From Variovorax paradoxus (lineage in GTDB: Bacteria > Pseudomonadota > Gammaproteobacteria > Burkholderiales > Burkholderiaceae_C), in NCBI GenBank assembly GCA_016806145.1, contig CP063166.1, positions 4,340,001-4,404,000 on the forward strand: 64,000 bases of DNA, in the 5' to 3' direction. A program made the translations under genes and the position numbers. Below, piece after piece: positions 35,560 to 45,268 of the stretch (the stretch's first letter is position 1; every line of letters begins with the position of its first letter). The notes below the pieces were generated by a model. The model made no database searches. It saw only the letters and a program-made list of their open reading frames with translations, and was not told where the DNA came from.

Positions 35560-37253
35560 CAGCCTTCCCTCCCTTGCATGGCCGGAATCTCGCGCCGCGC
35601 GTCCAGCCAGTCGGCCACCTGCCGGCGCTGCTGCGGCGTGTAGCGCAGCCCGAGCTTGGAACGGCGCCACAGCACGTCGTCGGCGCTCACCACCCATTCC
35701 TCGCGCTGCAGGAAGCGCAGCTCGCGCTCGTGCAGGCCGGGCGCCACCTCGGCGCCGAGGTCGGCCATCGATGCGGCATCGCCGAGCAGCTCGCCGATGC
35801 GTGCGCCGTAGGCACGCGCCAGGCGCCGCGCGAGCCTGGCGTCGAGCCAGCCGTAGCGCTGCTGCACGGCGGCCAGGAAGCGTTCGAAGTCGCCGTCGGG
35901 CCGCTGCGCCGCGCCGATCCAGGCCGACAGGTCGCCGCCCGCGAGGAAGGCGCCCTCGGTCCAGGCCGGGCGCTGGCTGTTCGGCTGGCCCAGCATGCGG
36001 CCCACCTCGTCGGCGGCGTCCTCGGCCAGCTTGCGGAAGGTGGTGATCTTGCCGCCCCACACCGACAGCAGCGGCGCGGCGGCGGTGTTCGACTCGAGCA
36101 TGTAGTCGCGCGTGACCGCCGACGGATCGCCCGAGGCATCGTCGAGCAGCGGGCGCACGCCCGAGTAGGTCCACACCACGTCGCTCGGCGCGATCGGCTT
36201 CTCGAAATAGCGGCTGGCCTGGGTGCAGAGGTACTCGACCTCCTCGTCGGCGATGCGCGCCGCGCCCGGATCGTCGCCATTCAGCTCGATGTCGGTGGTG
36301 CCGATCAGCGTGAAGTCGTCCTGGTAGGGGATCGCGAAGATGATCCGCTTGTCGGGGTTCTGGAAGATGTAGGCGTGGTCGTGCGCGAACACGCGCGGCA
36401 CCACGATGTGGCTGCCCTTCACGAGCCGCAGGCTCTTGGTGGCCAGCGCCTCGCCGTTGGAGGGCTTCGCCACGCCGCGCAGGAAGGATTCGGCCCAGGG
36501 CCCGGCGGCATTCACCACCGCGCGGGCGCGCACCGTGCGGTGCGTGCCGTCGGGGCCCTCGAGCACCGCGGTCCAGCCATCGGCCTCGCGCCGCGCATGC
36601 ACGCAGCGGGTGCGCGTGAGCACCTCGGCGCCGCGCGCGCGCGCATCGAGCGCGTTGAGCACCACCAGCCGCGCGTCGTCGACCCAGCCGTCCGAATAGA
36701 CGAAGCCGCGCTTGAACTGCGGCTTGAGCGGCGCGCCCGCGGCATGGCTGCGCAGGTCCACGCTGCGCGAGCCCGGCAGCACCTCGCGTTTGGCGAGATG
36801 GTCGTAGAGGAACAGGCCGATGCGGATCATCCAGGCCGGGCGCATCGAGGGATCGTGCGGCATCACGAAGCGCAGCGGCCACATGATGTGCGGCGCGCTC
36901 TTGAGCAGCACCTCGCGCTCCTGCAGCGCCTTGCGCACCAGCGAGAACTCGTAGTACTCGAGGTAGCGCAGCCCGCCGTGGATCAGCTTGGTCGACGACG
37001 AGGAGGTGTGGGCGGCGAGGTCGTCCTTCTCGCACAGCACCACGCGCCAGCCGCGGCCCGCGAGATCGCGCGCGATGCCGCAACCGTTGATGCCGCCGCC
37101 GACGATCAGCACATCGCAGTCGGTGGCCGGTGCCGGCGGATTCTGGGAGAGATCGCTCACTGGAATGCCACCCGTCCTTTCGCCCGTCGCTTGTGGTTTC
37201 GATGCGTGACCGGAGTCACCGGAGGCGGCCATTGTATTTTCGGTATTTTTCAT
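35559..37253 (-). CDS. glpD: FAD-dependent glycerol-3-phosphate dehydrogenase
   Basis: This 564-residue membrane-associated dehydrogenase oxidises glycerol-3-phosphate to dihydroxyacetone phosphate and reduces quinone. It is the step after GlpK. The FAD-binding motif is VGGGINGCGIARDLAGRG (near residue 50), followed by SSSSTKLIHGGLRYLEYYEF and the later VYSDGWVDDARLV. An N-terminal stretch of about 40 polar residues precedes the FAD strand; a second ATG at 37232 may be the real start. It is the first gene of the minus-strand glp operon and is divergent from glpR, with whose promoter it shares 157 bp. Confidence 0.95.
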
Positions 37254-37317
37254 TTGAGTTCCTTATGGCGCGATTTTCCTCCGATTTTTCCCTTAAGCAT
37301 GTTCGTTTTTTTTCGTT
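37235..37317. promoter_or_regulatory. Candidate GlpR operator half-sites between glpD and glpR
   Basis: The AT-rich divergent region contains TATTTTCGGT (37235-37244), CATGTTCGTT (37298-37307) and a second TTCGTT at 37312. The last two TTCGTT units repeat 10 bp apart, about one helix turn. DeoR-type GlpR proteins recognise TTCG-containing half-sites (E. coli consensus WATKYTCGWW), so these are plausible operators for repression in the absence of glycerol-3-phosphate. The first lies inside the extended glpD frame, which favours the later glpD start at 37232. Confidence 0.5.
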
Positions 37318-37410
37318 CTATAAAGTCACGCACCTTGCGCCCCGCCACCGCTCCAGGCGCGTTTTTTTGCGTACTCTCGGCTTACTTTCATTCGTTTCCG
37401 CCCCCACTCA

Positions 37411-38196
37411 GTGAATTCCAACCCCCGCCAGATCAATCTCCTCGACACCGTGCGCGCGCGCGGCTCGGTCACGGTCGAACAGCTCGCCGACATGCTCGGC
37501 GTGACCCTGCAGACGGTGCGGCGCGACGTGCAGCGGCTGGCCGACGAGGGCCTGCTGACGCGTTTCCATGGCGGCGTGCGCGTGCCGAGCTCGACCACCG
37601 AGAACATCGGCTACCAGCAGCGCGAGACGCTGCATGCCGAAGGCAAGGCGCGGATCGCGCGGCGCGTGGCCGAGCTGGTGCCCAACGACTGCTCGCTGAT
37701 CCTCAACATCGGCACCACCACCGAGGCGATCGCCAAGGCGCTGATGCGCCACAGCGGCCTGCGCGTGATCACCAACAACCTGAACGTGGCGACCATCCTG
37801 AGCGGCAACAGCCAGTGCGAGGTGATCGTGGCGGGCGGCTCGGTGCGCGCGCGCGACCGCGCCGTCGTGGGCGAGGCCACGATCGATTTCATCCGGCAGT
37901 TCAAGGTCGACATCGCGCTGATCGGCGTGTCGAGCATCGAGTCCGATGGCTCGCTGCGCGACTTCGACCTGCGCGAGGTGAAGGTGGCGCAGACCATCAT
38001 CGCGCAGGCGCGCGAGGTCTGGCTCGCGGCCGACGCCAGCAAGTTCAACCGCCCCGCGATGATCCAGCTCGGTACCCTGTCTCAGATCGACCGCCTCTTC
38101 ACCGATGCGGAACCGCCCGATCCCTTCCCGACGCTGCTGCGCGACGCGCAGGTGCGGCTCGAGATCGCCCGGCTCCATCAGACCCCGAAGGAATGA
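37411..38196 (+). CDS. glpR: DeoR-family regulator of glycerol metabolism
   Basis: This 261-residue DeoR-type repressor has a GTG start. The N-terminal winged helix carries [20 protein letters not shown] and [16 protein letters not shown], the typical DeoR recognition signature. The C-terminal sugar-phosphate-binding domain has [14 protein letters not shown] and [11 protein letters not shown]. It should sense glycerol-3-phosphate and repress the divergent glpD-STPQUV operon and its own glpRK unit. The glpK start is 7 bp downstream. Linkage to both glycerol operons supports the specific name. Confidence 0.93.
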   Translation: MNSNPRQINLLDTVRARGSVTVEQLADMLGVTLQTVRRDVQRLADEGLLTRFHGGVRVPSSTTENIGYQQRETLHAEGKARIARRVAELVPNDCSLILNIGTTTEAIAKALMRHSGLRVITNNLNVATILSGNSQCEVIVAGGSVRARDRAVVGEATIDFIRQFKVDIALIGVSSIESDGSLRDFDLREVKVAQTIIAQAREVWLAADASKFNRPAMIQLGTLSQIDRLFTDAEPPDPFPTLLRDAQVRLEIARLHQTPKE

Positions 38197-38203
38197 CTCC
38201 CGC

Positions 38204-39703
38204 ATGACGACCACCTACCTGCTCGCCCTCGACCAGGGCACCTCCAGCTCGCGCAGCATCGTGTTCGACCGCGGCGGCCACGTGGTGGCCATCGCGCAGA
38301 AGGAGCTCACGCAGATCTATCCGCAGCCGGGCTGGGTGGAACACGACCCGCTCGAGATCTGGGACAGCCAGCTCGCGACCGCGCGCGAGGTCATCGCCAA
38401 GGCGAAGCTGCGGCCCGAGGACATCCATGCGATCGGCATCACCAACCAGCGCGAGACCACCGTGCTGTGGAACCGCAGGACCGGCAAGCCGGTGCACCAC
38501 GCAATCGTGTGGCAGGACCGGCGCGCCGAGCCGCTGTGCGCGCGGCTGCGCGAGGAAGGCCTGACCGACACCATCCGCGAGAAGACCGGCCTCGTGATCG
38601 ATGCCTACTTCTCGGGCACCAAGCTGCGCTGGCTGCTCGACAACGTGCCCGGCGCGCGCGAACAGGCCGAGCGCGGCGAGCTCGCCTTCGGCACCGTCGA
38701 CAGCTGGCTGATGTGGCAGCTCACGGGCGGCCGCCGGCACGTGACCGACGTGAGCAATGCCTCGCGCACCACGCTGTTCAACGTGCATCGCAACGCATGG
38801 GATGCCGAGCTGCTGGCGGCGCTGCACATCCCCGCCGCGCTGATGCCGGCGGTGCAGCCCTCGGCGTCGCACTTCGTCGACACCGACGCCGCACTGCTGG
38901 GCCGCTCGCTGCCGGTGGGCGGCGTGGCCGGCGACCAGCAGAGCGCCCTGTTCGGCCAGGCCTGCTTCGAGGCCGGCATGGCCAAGAACACCTACGGCAC
39001 CGGCTGCTTCCTGCTGATGCACACGGGCGCGGCCTTCCAGCCCTCGAGCAACGGCCTGCTCGTGACCAGCGCGGCGCAGACCACGGCGCAGCCGCAGTAC
39101 GCGATGGAAGGCAGCGTGTTCGTGGGCGGCGCCGTGGTGCAGTGGCTGCGCGACGGCCTCAAGGCGATCAAGGGCAGCGCCGAGGTGCAGTCGCTGGCCG
39201 AGAGCGTGCCCGACGCAGGCGGCGTGATGATGGTGCCGGCCTTCACCGGCCTGGGCGCGCCCTACTGGAACGCCGACGCGCGCGGCACCATCACCGGCCT
39301 CACGCGCGGCACCACCGTGGCCCACATCGCACGCGCCGCGCTCGAGAGCATCGCCTACCAGAGCGCCGCGCTGCTGCAGGCCATGAGCCGCGACGCGGTG
39401 GCCGCGGGCGGCAAGCCGGTGGCCGAACTGCGCGTCGACGGCGGCGCCAGCGTGAACGACCTGCTGATGCAGTTCCAGGCCGACCTGCTGGGCATTCCGG
39501 TGGTGCGGCCCGAAGTGGTCGAGACCACCGCGCTCGGCGCGGCCTACCTCGCGGGGCTGTCGACCGGCGTCTACGGCGACGTCGGCCAGCTCTCGCAGCA
39601 GTGGAAGGTGGAGCGCCGCTTCATGCCCACGATGGGCCGCGCGCAGGCCGAGGAATCGATGGCGCGCTGGGAACGCGCGGTGCGCCAGGCCACGCAGGCC
39701 TGA
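38204..39703 (+). CDS. glpK: Glycerol kinase
   Basis: This 499-residue FGGY-family kinase phosphorylates glycerol with ATP, trapping it in the cell for GlpD. The phosphate-1 motif is [16 protein letters not shown] (residues 6-21). Later motifs are AIVWQDRR, the glycerol-contacting [29 protein letters not shown] and the C-terminal [20 protein letters not shown]. The length matches the family (about 500). It is co-transcribed with glpR. Together with the importer and dehydrogenase this gives a full route from external glycerol to dihydroxyacetone phosphate. Confidence 0.97.
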   Translation: MTTTYLLALDQGTSSSRSIVFDRGGHVVAIAQKELTQIYPQPGWVEHDPLEIWDSQLATAREVIAKAKLRPEDIHAIGITNQRETTVLWNRRTGKPVHHAIVWQDRRAEPLCARLREEGLTDTIREKTGLVIDAYFSGTKLRWLLDNVPGAREQAERGELAFGTVDSWLMWQLTGGRRHVTDVSNASRTTLFNVHRNAWDAELLAALHIPAALMPAVQPSASHFVDTDAALLGRSLPVGGVAGDQQSALFGQACFEAGMAKNTYGTGCFLLMHTGAAFQPSSNGLLVTSAAQTTAQPQYAMEGSVFVGGAVVQWLRDGLKAIKGSAEVQSLAESVPDAGGVMMVPAFTGLGAPYWNADARGTITGLTRGTTVAHIARAALESIAYQSAALLQAMSRDAVAAGGKPVAELRVDGGASVNDLLMQFQADLLGIPVVRPEVVETTALGAAYLAGLSTGVYGDVGQLSQQWKVERRFMPTMGRAQAEESMARWERAVRQATQA

Positions 39704-39719
39704 GCCACCCGGACAGCGC

Positions 39720-40175
39720 TCACCAGCCCCAGGTGAGGCTGGTCGACACCCAGCCGACCGCGCCGCCCTCGTGGCGCACCTTGGTCCACTTGCCGCGCTT
39801 CTCGAGCGTGCGCAGCACGTCGCCGTAGCCGGCCTTCTTCACGATCGGGCTGCGCACGCCCGGCGCGCGCCGCAGGTTCGCCACCTGCGCCTTGACCACG
39901 CGGTGCGGCACCTTGTTGGTCATCGAGCGATAGACCCAGGCGCGGTCGCCCTCGAAGTCGCGCACCTGCAGCCAGTCGCCCTTGCGCTGGAGCACCTGGA
40001 ACGGATAGCCGTGGGTCACGGTCCAGTGCGCGGGGTTGCGCACGCCCGGGCCGCTGCGCAGGTTGAGCGTCTTGACCGCGGAACTGACCATCTCGCGCGC
40101 CCACGCGGCCGGGGCCGAGACGAGCAGCAGGGTCATGACGAGGAGCAGTGCGGGCAGTCGGCTGAATCCGTTCAT
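39720..40175 (-). CDS. Secreted protein with two SH3-like (SH3b) repeats
   Basis: This 151-residue protein has a signal peptide (MNGFSRLPALLLVMTLLLVS ... AWA, residues 1-26) and two bacterial SH3 modules: VKTLNLRSGPGVRNPAHWTV (from residue 34) and VANLRRAPGVRSPIVKKAGY (from residue 98). Each has the LNLRSGPG/ANLRRAPG hallmark and an ending of the GWV type. Such proteins bind peptidoglycan or act as periplasmic scaffolds. It converges on glpK with only 16 bp between stops and is divergent from the lipoprotein gene. No clear ribosome site is seen before the ATG, so the start may be elsewhere. Confidence 0.82.
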   Translation of the reverse strand: MNGFSRLPALLLVMTLLLVSAPAAWAREMVSSAVKTLNLRSGPGVRNPAHWTVTHGYPFQVLQRKGDWLQVRDFEGDRAWVYRSMTNKVPHRVVKAQVANLRRAPGVRSPIVKKAGYGDVLRTLEKRGKWTKVRHEGGAVGWVSTSLTWGW

Positions 40176-40304
40176 GGAGGAGGGTTTCCTTTCTCGCGAA
40201 ACAAGGGTTTTCCAGAGGGCCGGCGAGGCCGGCGCGAGCCCTTCTGGGCCGCATGCGCCGCAGAAGTTCCGCGGCCGGGCCGATGGCTGATCGATACTCG
40301 TGCG

Positions 40305-40826
40305 ATGTCCCCGCTCTCCAGGAATTCTCGAAACGATCGCACGCGGCGGGTGTCGCGCGCCCTTCCATGGGCCGCCACGGCCGCGCTGCTGGCCCTCGGC
40401 CTGCTTGCATCGGGCTGCACCGACGGCTATCCGAGCGAGGATGCGCCGAACGTGCGCCACATGACGGGCGCCCAGCACCTGCGCGCCCTCAACGACTACC
40501 TCGCGCTCGGCGCCACCGCGAGCGGCACCGTGCACCGCAAGCTCGTGAGCCAGGACGACTGCCACGTGGTGCTCAAGAAGCGCCGCGAGGCCGGCCAGGT
40601 CCAGCGCATCGTGATCCCGCTGCTCGAGACCAGCGTGGAGATCGCGACCCAGCCCACCGGCAGCGGCCTGCGCGTGAAGCTCGCGCAGCATCTGGAGGAC
40701 GGCGAGCGGGAGGTCCGGCTCAAGCTCGACCTCGATCGCTGGATCGACGCGGTCGCATGGCGCTCGCACTTCCAGCAGTTGCAGATGAACTGCCGCGAGA
40801 TCAGCGCGGGCGCCGCGGCCGCGTAG
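40305..40826 (+). CDS. Predicted lipoprotein of unknown function
   Basis: This 173-residue protein has a basic N-terminus, a hydrophobic stretch and a lipobox (TAALLALGLLASGC, Cys near 38), so it is probably an outer-membrane or periplasmic lipoprotein. The mature part has no motif I recognise. It ends in a helical region with two spaced residues of interest (Cys near 161 in QLQMNCREI and Cys in DDCHVVLKK), which could form a disulfide. It is divergent from the SH3-protein gene and upstream of the phosphoethanolamine-transferase-like gene. Confidence 0.72.
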   Translation: MSPLSRNSRNDRTRRVSRALPWAATAALLALGLLASGCTDGYPSEDAPNVRHMTGAQHLRALNDYLALGATASGTVHRKLVSQDDCHVVLKKRREAGQVQRIVIPLLETSVEIATQPTGSGLRVKLAQHLEDGEREVRLKLDLDRWIDAVAWRSHFQQLQMNCREISAGAAAA

Positions 40827-40933
40827 CGCTCCCTGCCGGCGGCGAAGTCCTCCCGGGCGGCGGGGGCACTGCCGGCGACGGCGGCGCGGGGCGGCAGAAT
40901 CCGCCCGCGATCCATCCTCCGCCCGCCCCCCGC

Positions 40934-42625
40934 TTGACCCCGCCGCCCGCCCAAGCCCCCGACCTGCTCCAGGCGCCGGCCCTTCCCTCCAACCACACCG
41001 CGCCGCGCAGCAACGGCCTGCTCGCCTGCGGCGTGGTGGGCGCCACCCTGCTCGCGATGATCGTGCTCGGCCACGACGGGCGCCGCATCGCGCAACTCGC
41101 GGTGCTGGCGCTGCCGATGGTGCTGTGGCTGGCCTGGCCGGTGCGCAGCGCGCGCGTGCGCCGCTGGCGCAGCGTGCTGGCCTGTGCCTGGACGCTGGCC
41201 TTCGCCTTCGACGGCGCGCTGCGCGCCTACCTGCTCGACACCTACCAGGCCGCGCCCGACGGCGCCATGGTGCTCAGCGCCGCGGCCAACACCAATGCGC
41301 GCGAGAGCGGCGAGTACCTGCGGATGCACTGGCGCTCGGCGCTGCTGTGGAGCGGCGCGGCGGTCGCGGCCGCCCTGCTGGTGGCGGCCTTCGCGCGGCG
41401 CGGTGCCGCCGCAACGAACGGTGCGCGCGCGCGGCCGCCGGCCTGGGCCACGGCACTGCTCGCGCTGCTGCTGCTGCTCGCCTGCGTGGGCTATGCGAGC
41501 AAGCCGTGGCGGCGGCTGCATCCGGTGCTCTTCTGGTCGCAATGGAGCCAGTCGATCCATGCGCTGCGTGGACTCTGGGCCGACCAGGAACGCACGCGCA
41601 GGGAGATGCTCGCGCGCGCCAAGGCCATGGCGCCAGTGATCGAAAGCACCGGTCCATCGACCGTGGTGCTGGTGATCACCGACAGCATCAACCGCGACAA
41701 CATGGCGCTCTACGGCTACGGCCGCCCGACCACGCCGCGCCTGCTGGCCCACAAGGCGCAGGCGGGCGCGCACATGGAGGTGCTGCGTGATGCCTGGTCG
41801 GTCGATGCCACCACCGTGCCCGCGTTGCGCAACATGTTCCACTTCGGCCTGCCCGAGCGCGAGAACCCGCCGCACCTGATCGCGCTCGCGCGCGCGGCCG
41901 GCTACAAGGTCTGGTGGATCAGCAACCACGACGACCTCGCGATCGAGCAGCAGCATGCGCGCTACGCCGACGTGGTCGACATGGTCAACCGCACGCCGGG
42001 CCGCGCGAGCGCCTCGCTCGACGGCGAGATCCTCGACTGCATGCAGGAGGCGCTCGACGACACCAGCGCCGAGCGCAAGCTGATCGTGGTCCACCTGATG
42101 GGCGCCCATCCGCACTACAGCCTGCGCTTTCCGCCCGACGCCAATCCCTTCGACGACAGCGTCGACGCGGTCGAGACCGGCCTGGTGAAGAACGGCCGCT
42201 CGGCCTGGGTGCGCCACTACCGCCACGAGTACGACGCCGCCCTGCTCTATCACGACTTCGTGGTCTCCGAGCTGCTGCAGCAGACGCGCAGCGCGGGTTC
42301 GCCGCAGGAGCCCCGCGCCTGGATGTACCTGTCGGACCATGGCCAGGAAGTGGGCCACGGCAGCGACCGCGCGGGCCACAGCCCCGCGACCGCTTCGGGT
42401 TACCGCATACCGACCGTGATCTGGCGCCGTCCGCAGACGCCGTTCGCGGGCCATGCGCCGCAGCAGCCGCAGCAACCGTTCCGCGCCGACTGGGCGGGCT
42501 GGACGCTGATGAACCTGCTCGACATCCGCTGGAACGGCCAAAGGCCCGAACGCGACGTGCTCGGTGCCGGCTACCGTTGGCAGGCGCCCGCGCTGCCGGT
42601 GGCGGTGGATTCGTTCGAGCGTTGA
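40934..42625 (+). CDS. Phosphoethanolamine transferase-like membrane protein (EptA/sulfatase family)
   Basis: This protein of roughly 560 residues has four N-terminal membrane helices (residues 25-200) and a periplasmic alkaline-phosphatase-fold domain. The metal site starts with VVLVITDSINRDNMALYGY. The nucleophile region is WSVDATTVPALRNMFHF (threonine as acceptor). The later IVVHLMGAHPHYSLRFP and MYLSDHGQEVGHGS are the usual zinc ligands. Family members move phosphoethanolamine onto lipid A or other envelope glycans, which can give polymyxin resistance. The start is not certain: I used the TTG at 40934, but an ATG at 41057 (MIVLGHDG) would remove only disordered sequence and part of the first helix. 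Confidence 0.82.
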   Translation: MTPPPAQAPDLLQAPALPSNHTAPRSNGLLACGVVGATLLAMIVLGHDGRRIAQLAVLALPMVLWLAWPVRSARVRRWRSVLACAWTLAFAFDGALRAYLLDTYQAAPDGAMVLSAAANTNARESGEYLRMHWRSALLWSGAAVAAALLVAAFARRGAAATNGARARPPAWATALLALLLLLACVGYASKPWRRLHPVLFWSQWSQSIHALRGLWADQERTRREMLARAKAMAPVIESTGPSTVVLVITDSINRDNMALYGYGRPTTPRLLAHKAQAGAHMEVLRDAWSVDATTVPALRNMFHFGLPERENPPHLIALARAAGYKVWWISNHDDLAIEQQHARYADVVDMVNRTPGRASASLDGEILDCMQEALDDTSAERKLIVVHLMGAHPHYSLRFPPDANPFDDSVDAVETGLVKNGRSAWVRHYRHEYDAALLYHDFVVSELLQQTRSAGSPQEPRAWMYLSDHGQEVGHGSDRAGHSPATASGYRIPTVIWRRPQTPFAGHAPQQPQQPFRADWAGWTLMNLLDIRWNGQRPERDVLGAGYRWQAPALPVAVDSFER

Positions 42626-42630
42626 GACGG

Positions 42631-42660
42631 CGGCGAATGAACCCGGAGGTTTATTCGCCG
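42631..42660. terminator. Bidirectional hairpin between convergent genes
   Basis: CGGCGAATGAACC and GGTTTATTCGCCG form a 13-bp stem with one mismatch and a 4-base loop. It lies 6 bases past the transferase stop and 32 bases past the end of the alpha-E gene on the other strand, the expected place for a shared terminator. There is no long T-run on either side. Confidence 0.55.
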
Positions 42661-42691
42661 CGGTCGATCGCGAGGACGCGAAGCCCGATGC

Positions 42692-43648
42692 TCAGTGCGC
42701 CGGCACCAGGAAGTCCTGGCTGATGCGCACGCCGAGCTCGTTCACGCGGTCGAGGAACTGCGTGAGGTAGGCATGCAGGCCGGTCGCGAGGATCTCGTCG
42801 ACGCGCGCGTACTGCAGGTCGGCCAGCAGCTTGCCGGCGCGGCGCTGGGTTTCGGCGCTCTGCTCGTTCTGCACCTTCGCGAGGTTGGCCACCACCTCGG
42901 CCAGGCTCGCATGCAGCGAGCGCGGCATGTCGGCGCGCAGGATCAGCAGCTCGGCCACGCGCTCGGGCTTGATCACGTCGCGGTAGACCTTGCGGTAGAC
43001 CTCGAAGGCCGAGACGCTGCGCAGGATCGCGCTCCAGTGATAGAAGTCGTACTCCTGGTCCTCCTCGGTGGCGGCACCGAAGAACTCGCTGTTGAGCGCG
43101 TGGAACTTCACGTCGACCAGCCGCGCCGTGTTGTCGGCGCGTTCGAGGAAGGTGCCCAGGCGCGAGAAGTAGAAAGCCTCGTCCTGCAGCATCGTGCCCA
43201 GCGTGACGCCGCGCGAGAGGTGCGAGCGGAACTTGACCCATTCGAAGAACTGGCCGGGATCGCGCTCGAAGTCGCCCGCGCGCAGCATGCGGTTGACCTC
43301 GAGCCAGGTGGTGTTCTGCGTTTCCCAGGCTTCGGTGGTCAGCGCGCCGCGCACGGCGCGGGCGTTCTCGCGCGCGGCCTTGAGGCAGGAGACGATCGAG
43401 GACGGATTGCTCTCGTCCTTGACCATGAACTCCATCACCTCGTTGGGCGCGATCTGGTCGTACTTCTTGTTGTACCAGGGCAGCAGCTCGCTGATCGAGA
43501 GCACGCCCTGCCAGCCGTACTTGGCGACCTCGGCCGACTGCGGCAGCAGCGAGGTCTGGTAGTTGACGTCGAGCATGCGCGCGGTGTTCTCGGCGCGCTC
43601 GGTGTAGCGGGACATCCAGTAGAGGTGGTCTGCGGTGCGGGACAGCAT
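42692..43648 (-). CDS. Alpha-E domain protein (DUF403)
   Basis: This 318-residue, mainly helical protein of the alpha-E family starts MLSRTADHLYWMSRYTERAE, the family hallmark, with the paired glutamates repeated later as RLGTFLERADNTARLVDVKF. It is encoded 23 bp downstream of a circularly permuted ATP-grasp gene, an association seen across bacteria, often with a transglutaminase. The pair is thought to make or modify a peptide, but its product is unknown. No membrane or signal sequence is visible. Confidence 0.9.
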   Translation of the reverse strand: MLSRTADHLYWMSRYTERAENTARMLDVNYQTSLLPQSAEVAKYGWQGVLSISELLPWYNKKYDQIAPNEVMEFMVKDESNPSSIVSCLKAARENARAVRGALTTEAWETQNTTWLEVNRMLRAGDFERDPGQFFEWVKFRSHLSRGVTLGTMLQDEAFYFSRLGTFLERADNTARLVDVKFHALNSEFFGAATEEDQEYDFYHWSAILRSVSAFEVYRKVYRDVIKPERVAELLILRADMPRSLHASLAEVVANLAKVQNEQSAETQRRAGKLLADLQYARVDEILATGLHAYLTQFLDRVNELGVRISQDFLVPAH

Positions 43649-43671
43649 GTGGTTCTCCGGGCTTCTTGCAC

Positions 43672-45180
43672 TCAGGCCGACAGGCTCTGCGACTGCGACT
43701 GGGACTGCGATTCCGCCTTCGGCCTGGCCGTGCGGTCGGCCTCGAGGATCCAGGTGTCCTTGGTGCCGCCGCCCTGCGAGGAGTTGACGACCAGCGAGCC
43801 TTCCTTGAGCGCCACGCGCGTGAGGCCGCCGGGCACCATCTGCACCTCGCTGCCCGAGAGCACGAAGGGCCGCAGGTCGATGTGGCGCGGCGCGATGCCG
43901 GCGTCGACGAAGGTCGGCGAGGTCGACAGGCTCAGCGTGGGCTGGGCGATGTAGCCGTCAGGCTTGGCGATCACGGCTTTCTTGAAGTCCTCGATCTCGG
44001 CCTGCGTGGCGGCCGGGCCGATCAGCATGCCGTAGCCGCCGGCGCCGTGCACTTCCTTGACCACCAGGTCCTTCATGTTGTCGAGCGTGTACTGCAGCTC
44101 GTCCTTGTTGCGGCACATGTAGGTCGGCACGTTCTTGAGGATCGGCTGCTCGCCGAGGTAGAACTCGATCATCTTCGGCACGTACGGATAGATCGACTTG
44201 TCGTCGGCCACGCCGGTGCCCACGGCATTGCAGATCACGACGTTGCCGTCGCGGTAGGCGCGCATCAGGCCCGCGCAGCCCAGCGTGGAGCTCGGGCGGA
44301 ACACCTCGGGGTCGAGGAAGTCGTCGTCGACGCGGCGGTAGATCACGTCGACGCGCTTCGGTCCGCGCGTGGTGCGCATGTAGACGAAGTTGTCCTTGAC
44401 GAACAGGTCCTGGCCCTCGACCAGCTCGACGCCCATCTGCTGCGCGAGGAAGGCGTGCTCGAAGTAGGCGCTGTTGTACATGCCGGGCGTGAGCACCACC
44501 ACCGTGGGCTCGGCCGTGGCGGCCGGCGCGCTGGCGCGCAGCGTTTCGAGCAGCAGGTCGGGGTAGTGCGCCACCGGCGCGATACGGTTCTGGTTGAACA
44601 GCTCGGGGAACAGCCGCATCATCATCTTGCGGTTCTCGAGCATGTAGCTCACGCCGCTGGGCACGCGCAGGTTGTCCTCGAGCACGTAGTACTCGCCGTT
44701 GCCGCTGGCGTCGGGCGCGCGCACGATGTCGATGCCCGAGATGTTCGAGTAGACGTTGTGCGGCACGTTGACGCCCATCATCTCGGGGCGGAACTGCGCG
44801 TTGTTGAGGATCTGCTCGGCCGGGATGATCCCGGCCTTGATGATTTCCTGGTCGTGGTAGACGTCATGCAGGAAGCGGTTGAGCGCCGTGACGCGCTGCA
44901 CCAGCCCCTTCTCCATGCTGTCCCACTCGTGCGCCGGAATGATCCGGGGCAGCAGGTCGAACGGGATCAGCCGCTCGGTGCCCGAGCCGTCCTCGTCCTT
45001 GGCGCCGTACACGGCGAAGGTGATACCGACCCGGCGGAAGATCATTTCCGCCTCTTCACGCCGCGAACGCATCACCTCACCGGGTTGCTTCGCCAGCCAT
45101 TGGTCGTATCGCTTGTAGTGCTGCCGGATCGCGGCTCCCGCATAGGGGAGCTGCTCATACATCTCATCGAATTTGTGCAT
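43672..45180 (-). CDS. Circularly permuted type 2 ATP-grasp protein
   Basis: This 502-residue protein of the DUF404/DUF407 ATP-grasp type starts MHKFDEMYEQLPYAGAAIRQ. Its ATP-grasp motifs are VLEDNLRVPSGVSYMLENRK, VVKEVHGAGGYGMLIGPAA and IDLRPFVLSGSEVQMVPGG, in permuted order. Such enzymes form amide bonds with ATP. It precedes the alpha-E gene and both should act in one unknown peptide-forming system. The last 12 residues are a simple QSQSQSQSLSA tail encoded by a 6-base repeat near 43680-43715, absent from the conserved core and possibly variable in length. I chose the ATG at 45180; the open frame runs on upstream without homology. Confidence 0.9.
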   Translation of the reverse strand: MHKFDEMYEQLPYAGAAIRQHYKRYDQWLAKQPGEVMRSRREEAEMIFRRVGITFAVYGAKDEDGSGTERLIPFDLLPRIIPAHEWDSMEKGLVQRVTALNRFLHDVYHDQEIIKAGIIPAEQILNNAQFRPEMMGVNVPHNVYSNISGIDIVRAPDASGNGEYYVLEDNLRVPSGVSYMLENRKMMMRLFPELFNQNRIAPVAHYPDLLLETLRASAPAATAEPTVVVLTPGMYNSAYFEHAFLAQQMGVELVEGQDLFVKDNFVYMRTTRGPKRVDVIYRRVDDDFLDPEVFRPSSTLGCAGLMRAYRDGNVVICNAVGTGVADDKSIYPYVPKMIEFYLGEQPILKNVPTYMCRNKDELQYTLDNMKDLVVKEVHGAGGYGMLIGPAATQAEIEDFKKAVIAKPDGYIAQPTLSLSTSPTFVDAGIAPRHIDLRPFVLSGSEVQMVPGGLTRVALKEGSLVVNSSQGGGTKDTWILEADRTARPKAESQSQSQSQSLSA

Positions 45181-45268
45181 GGAACGACCAATCTCCTTGA
45201 GCCATAGCTTAGCAAGTTCGAGGCCAGTAGAACCCCTGATGCCAAGCCCGGCCAGGCGACGGTCGGAT

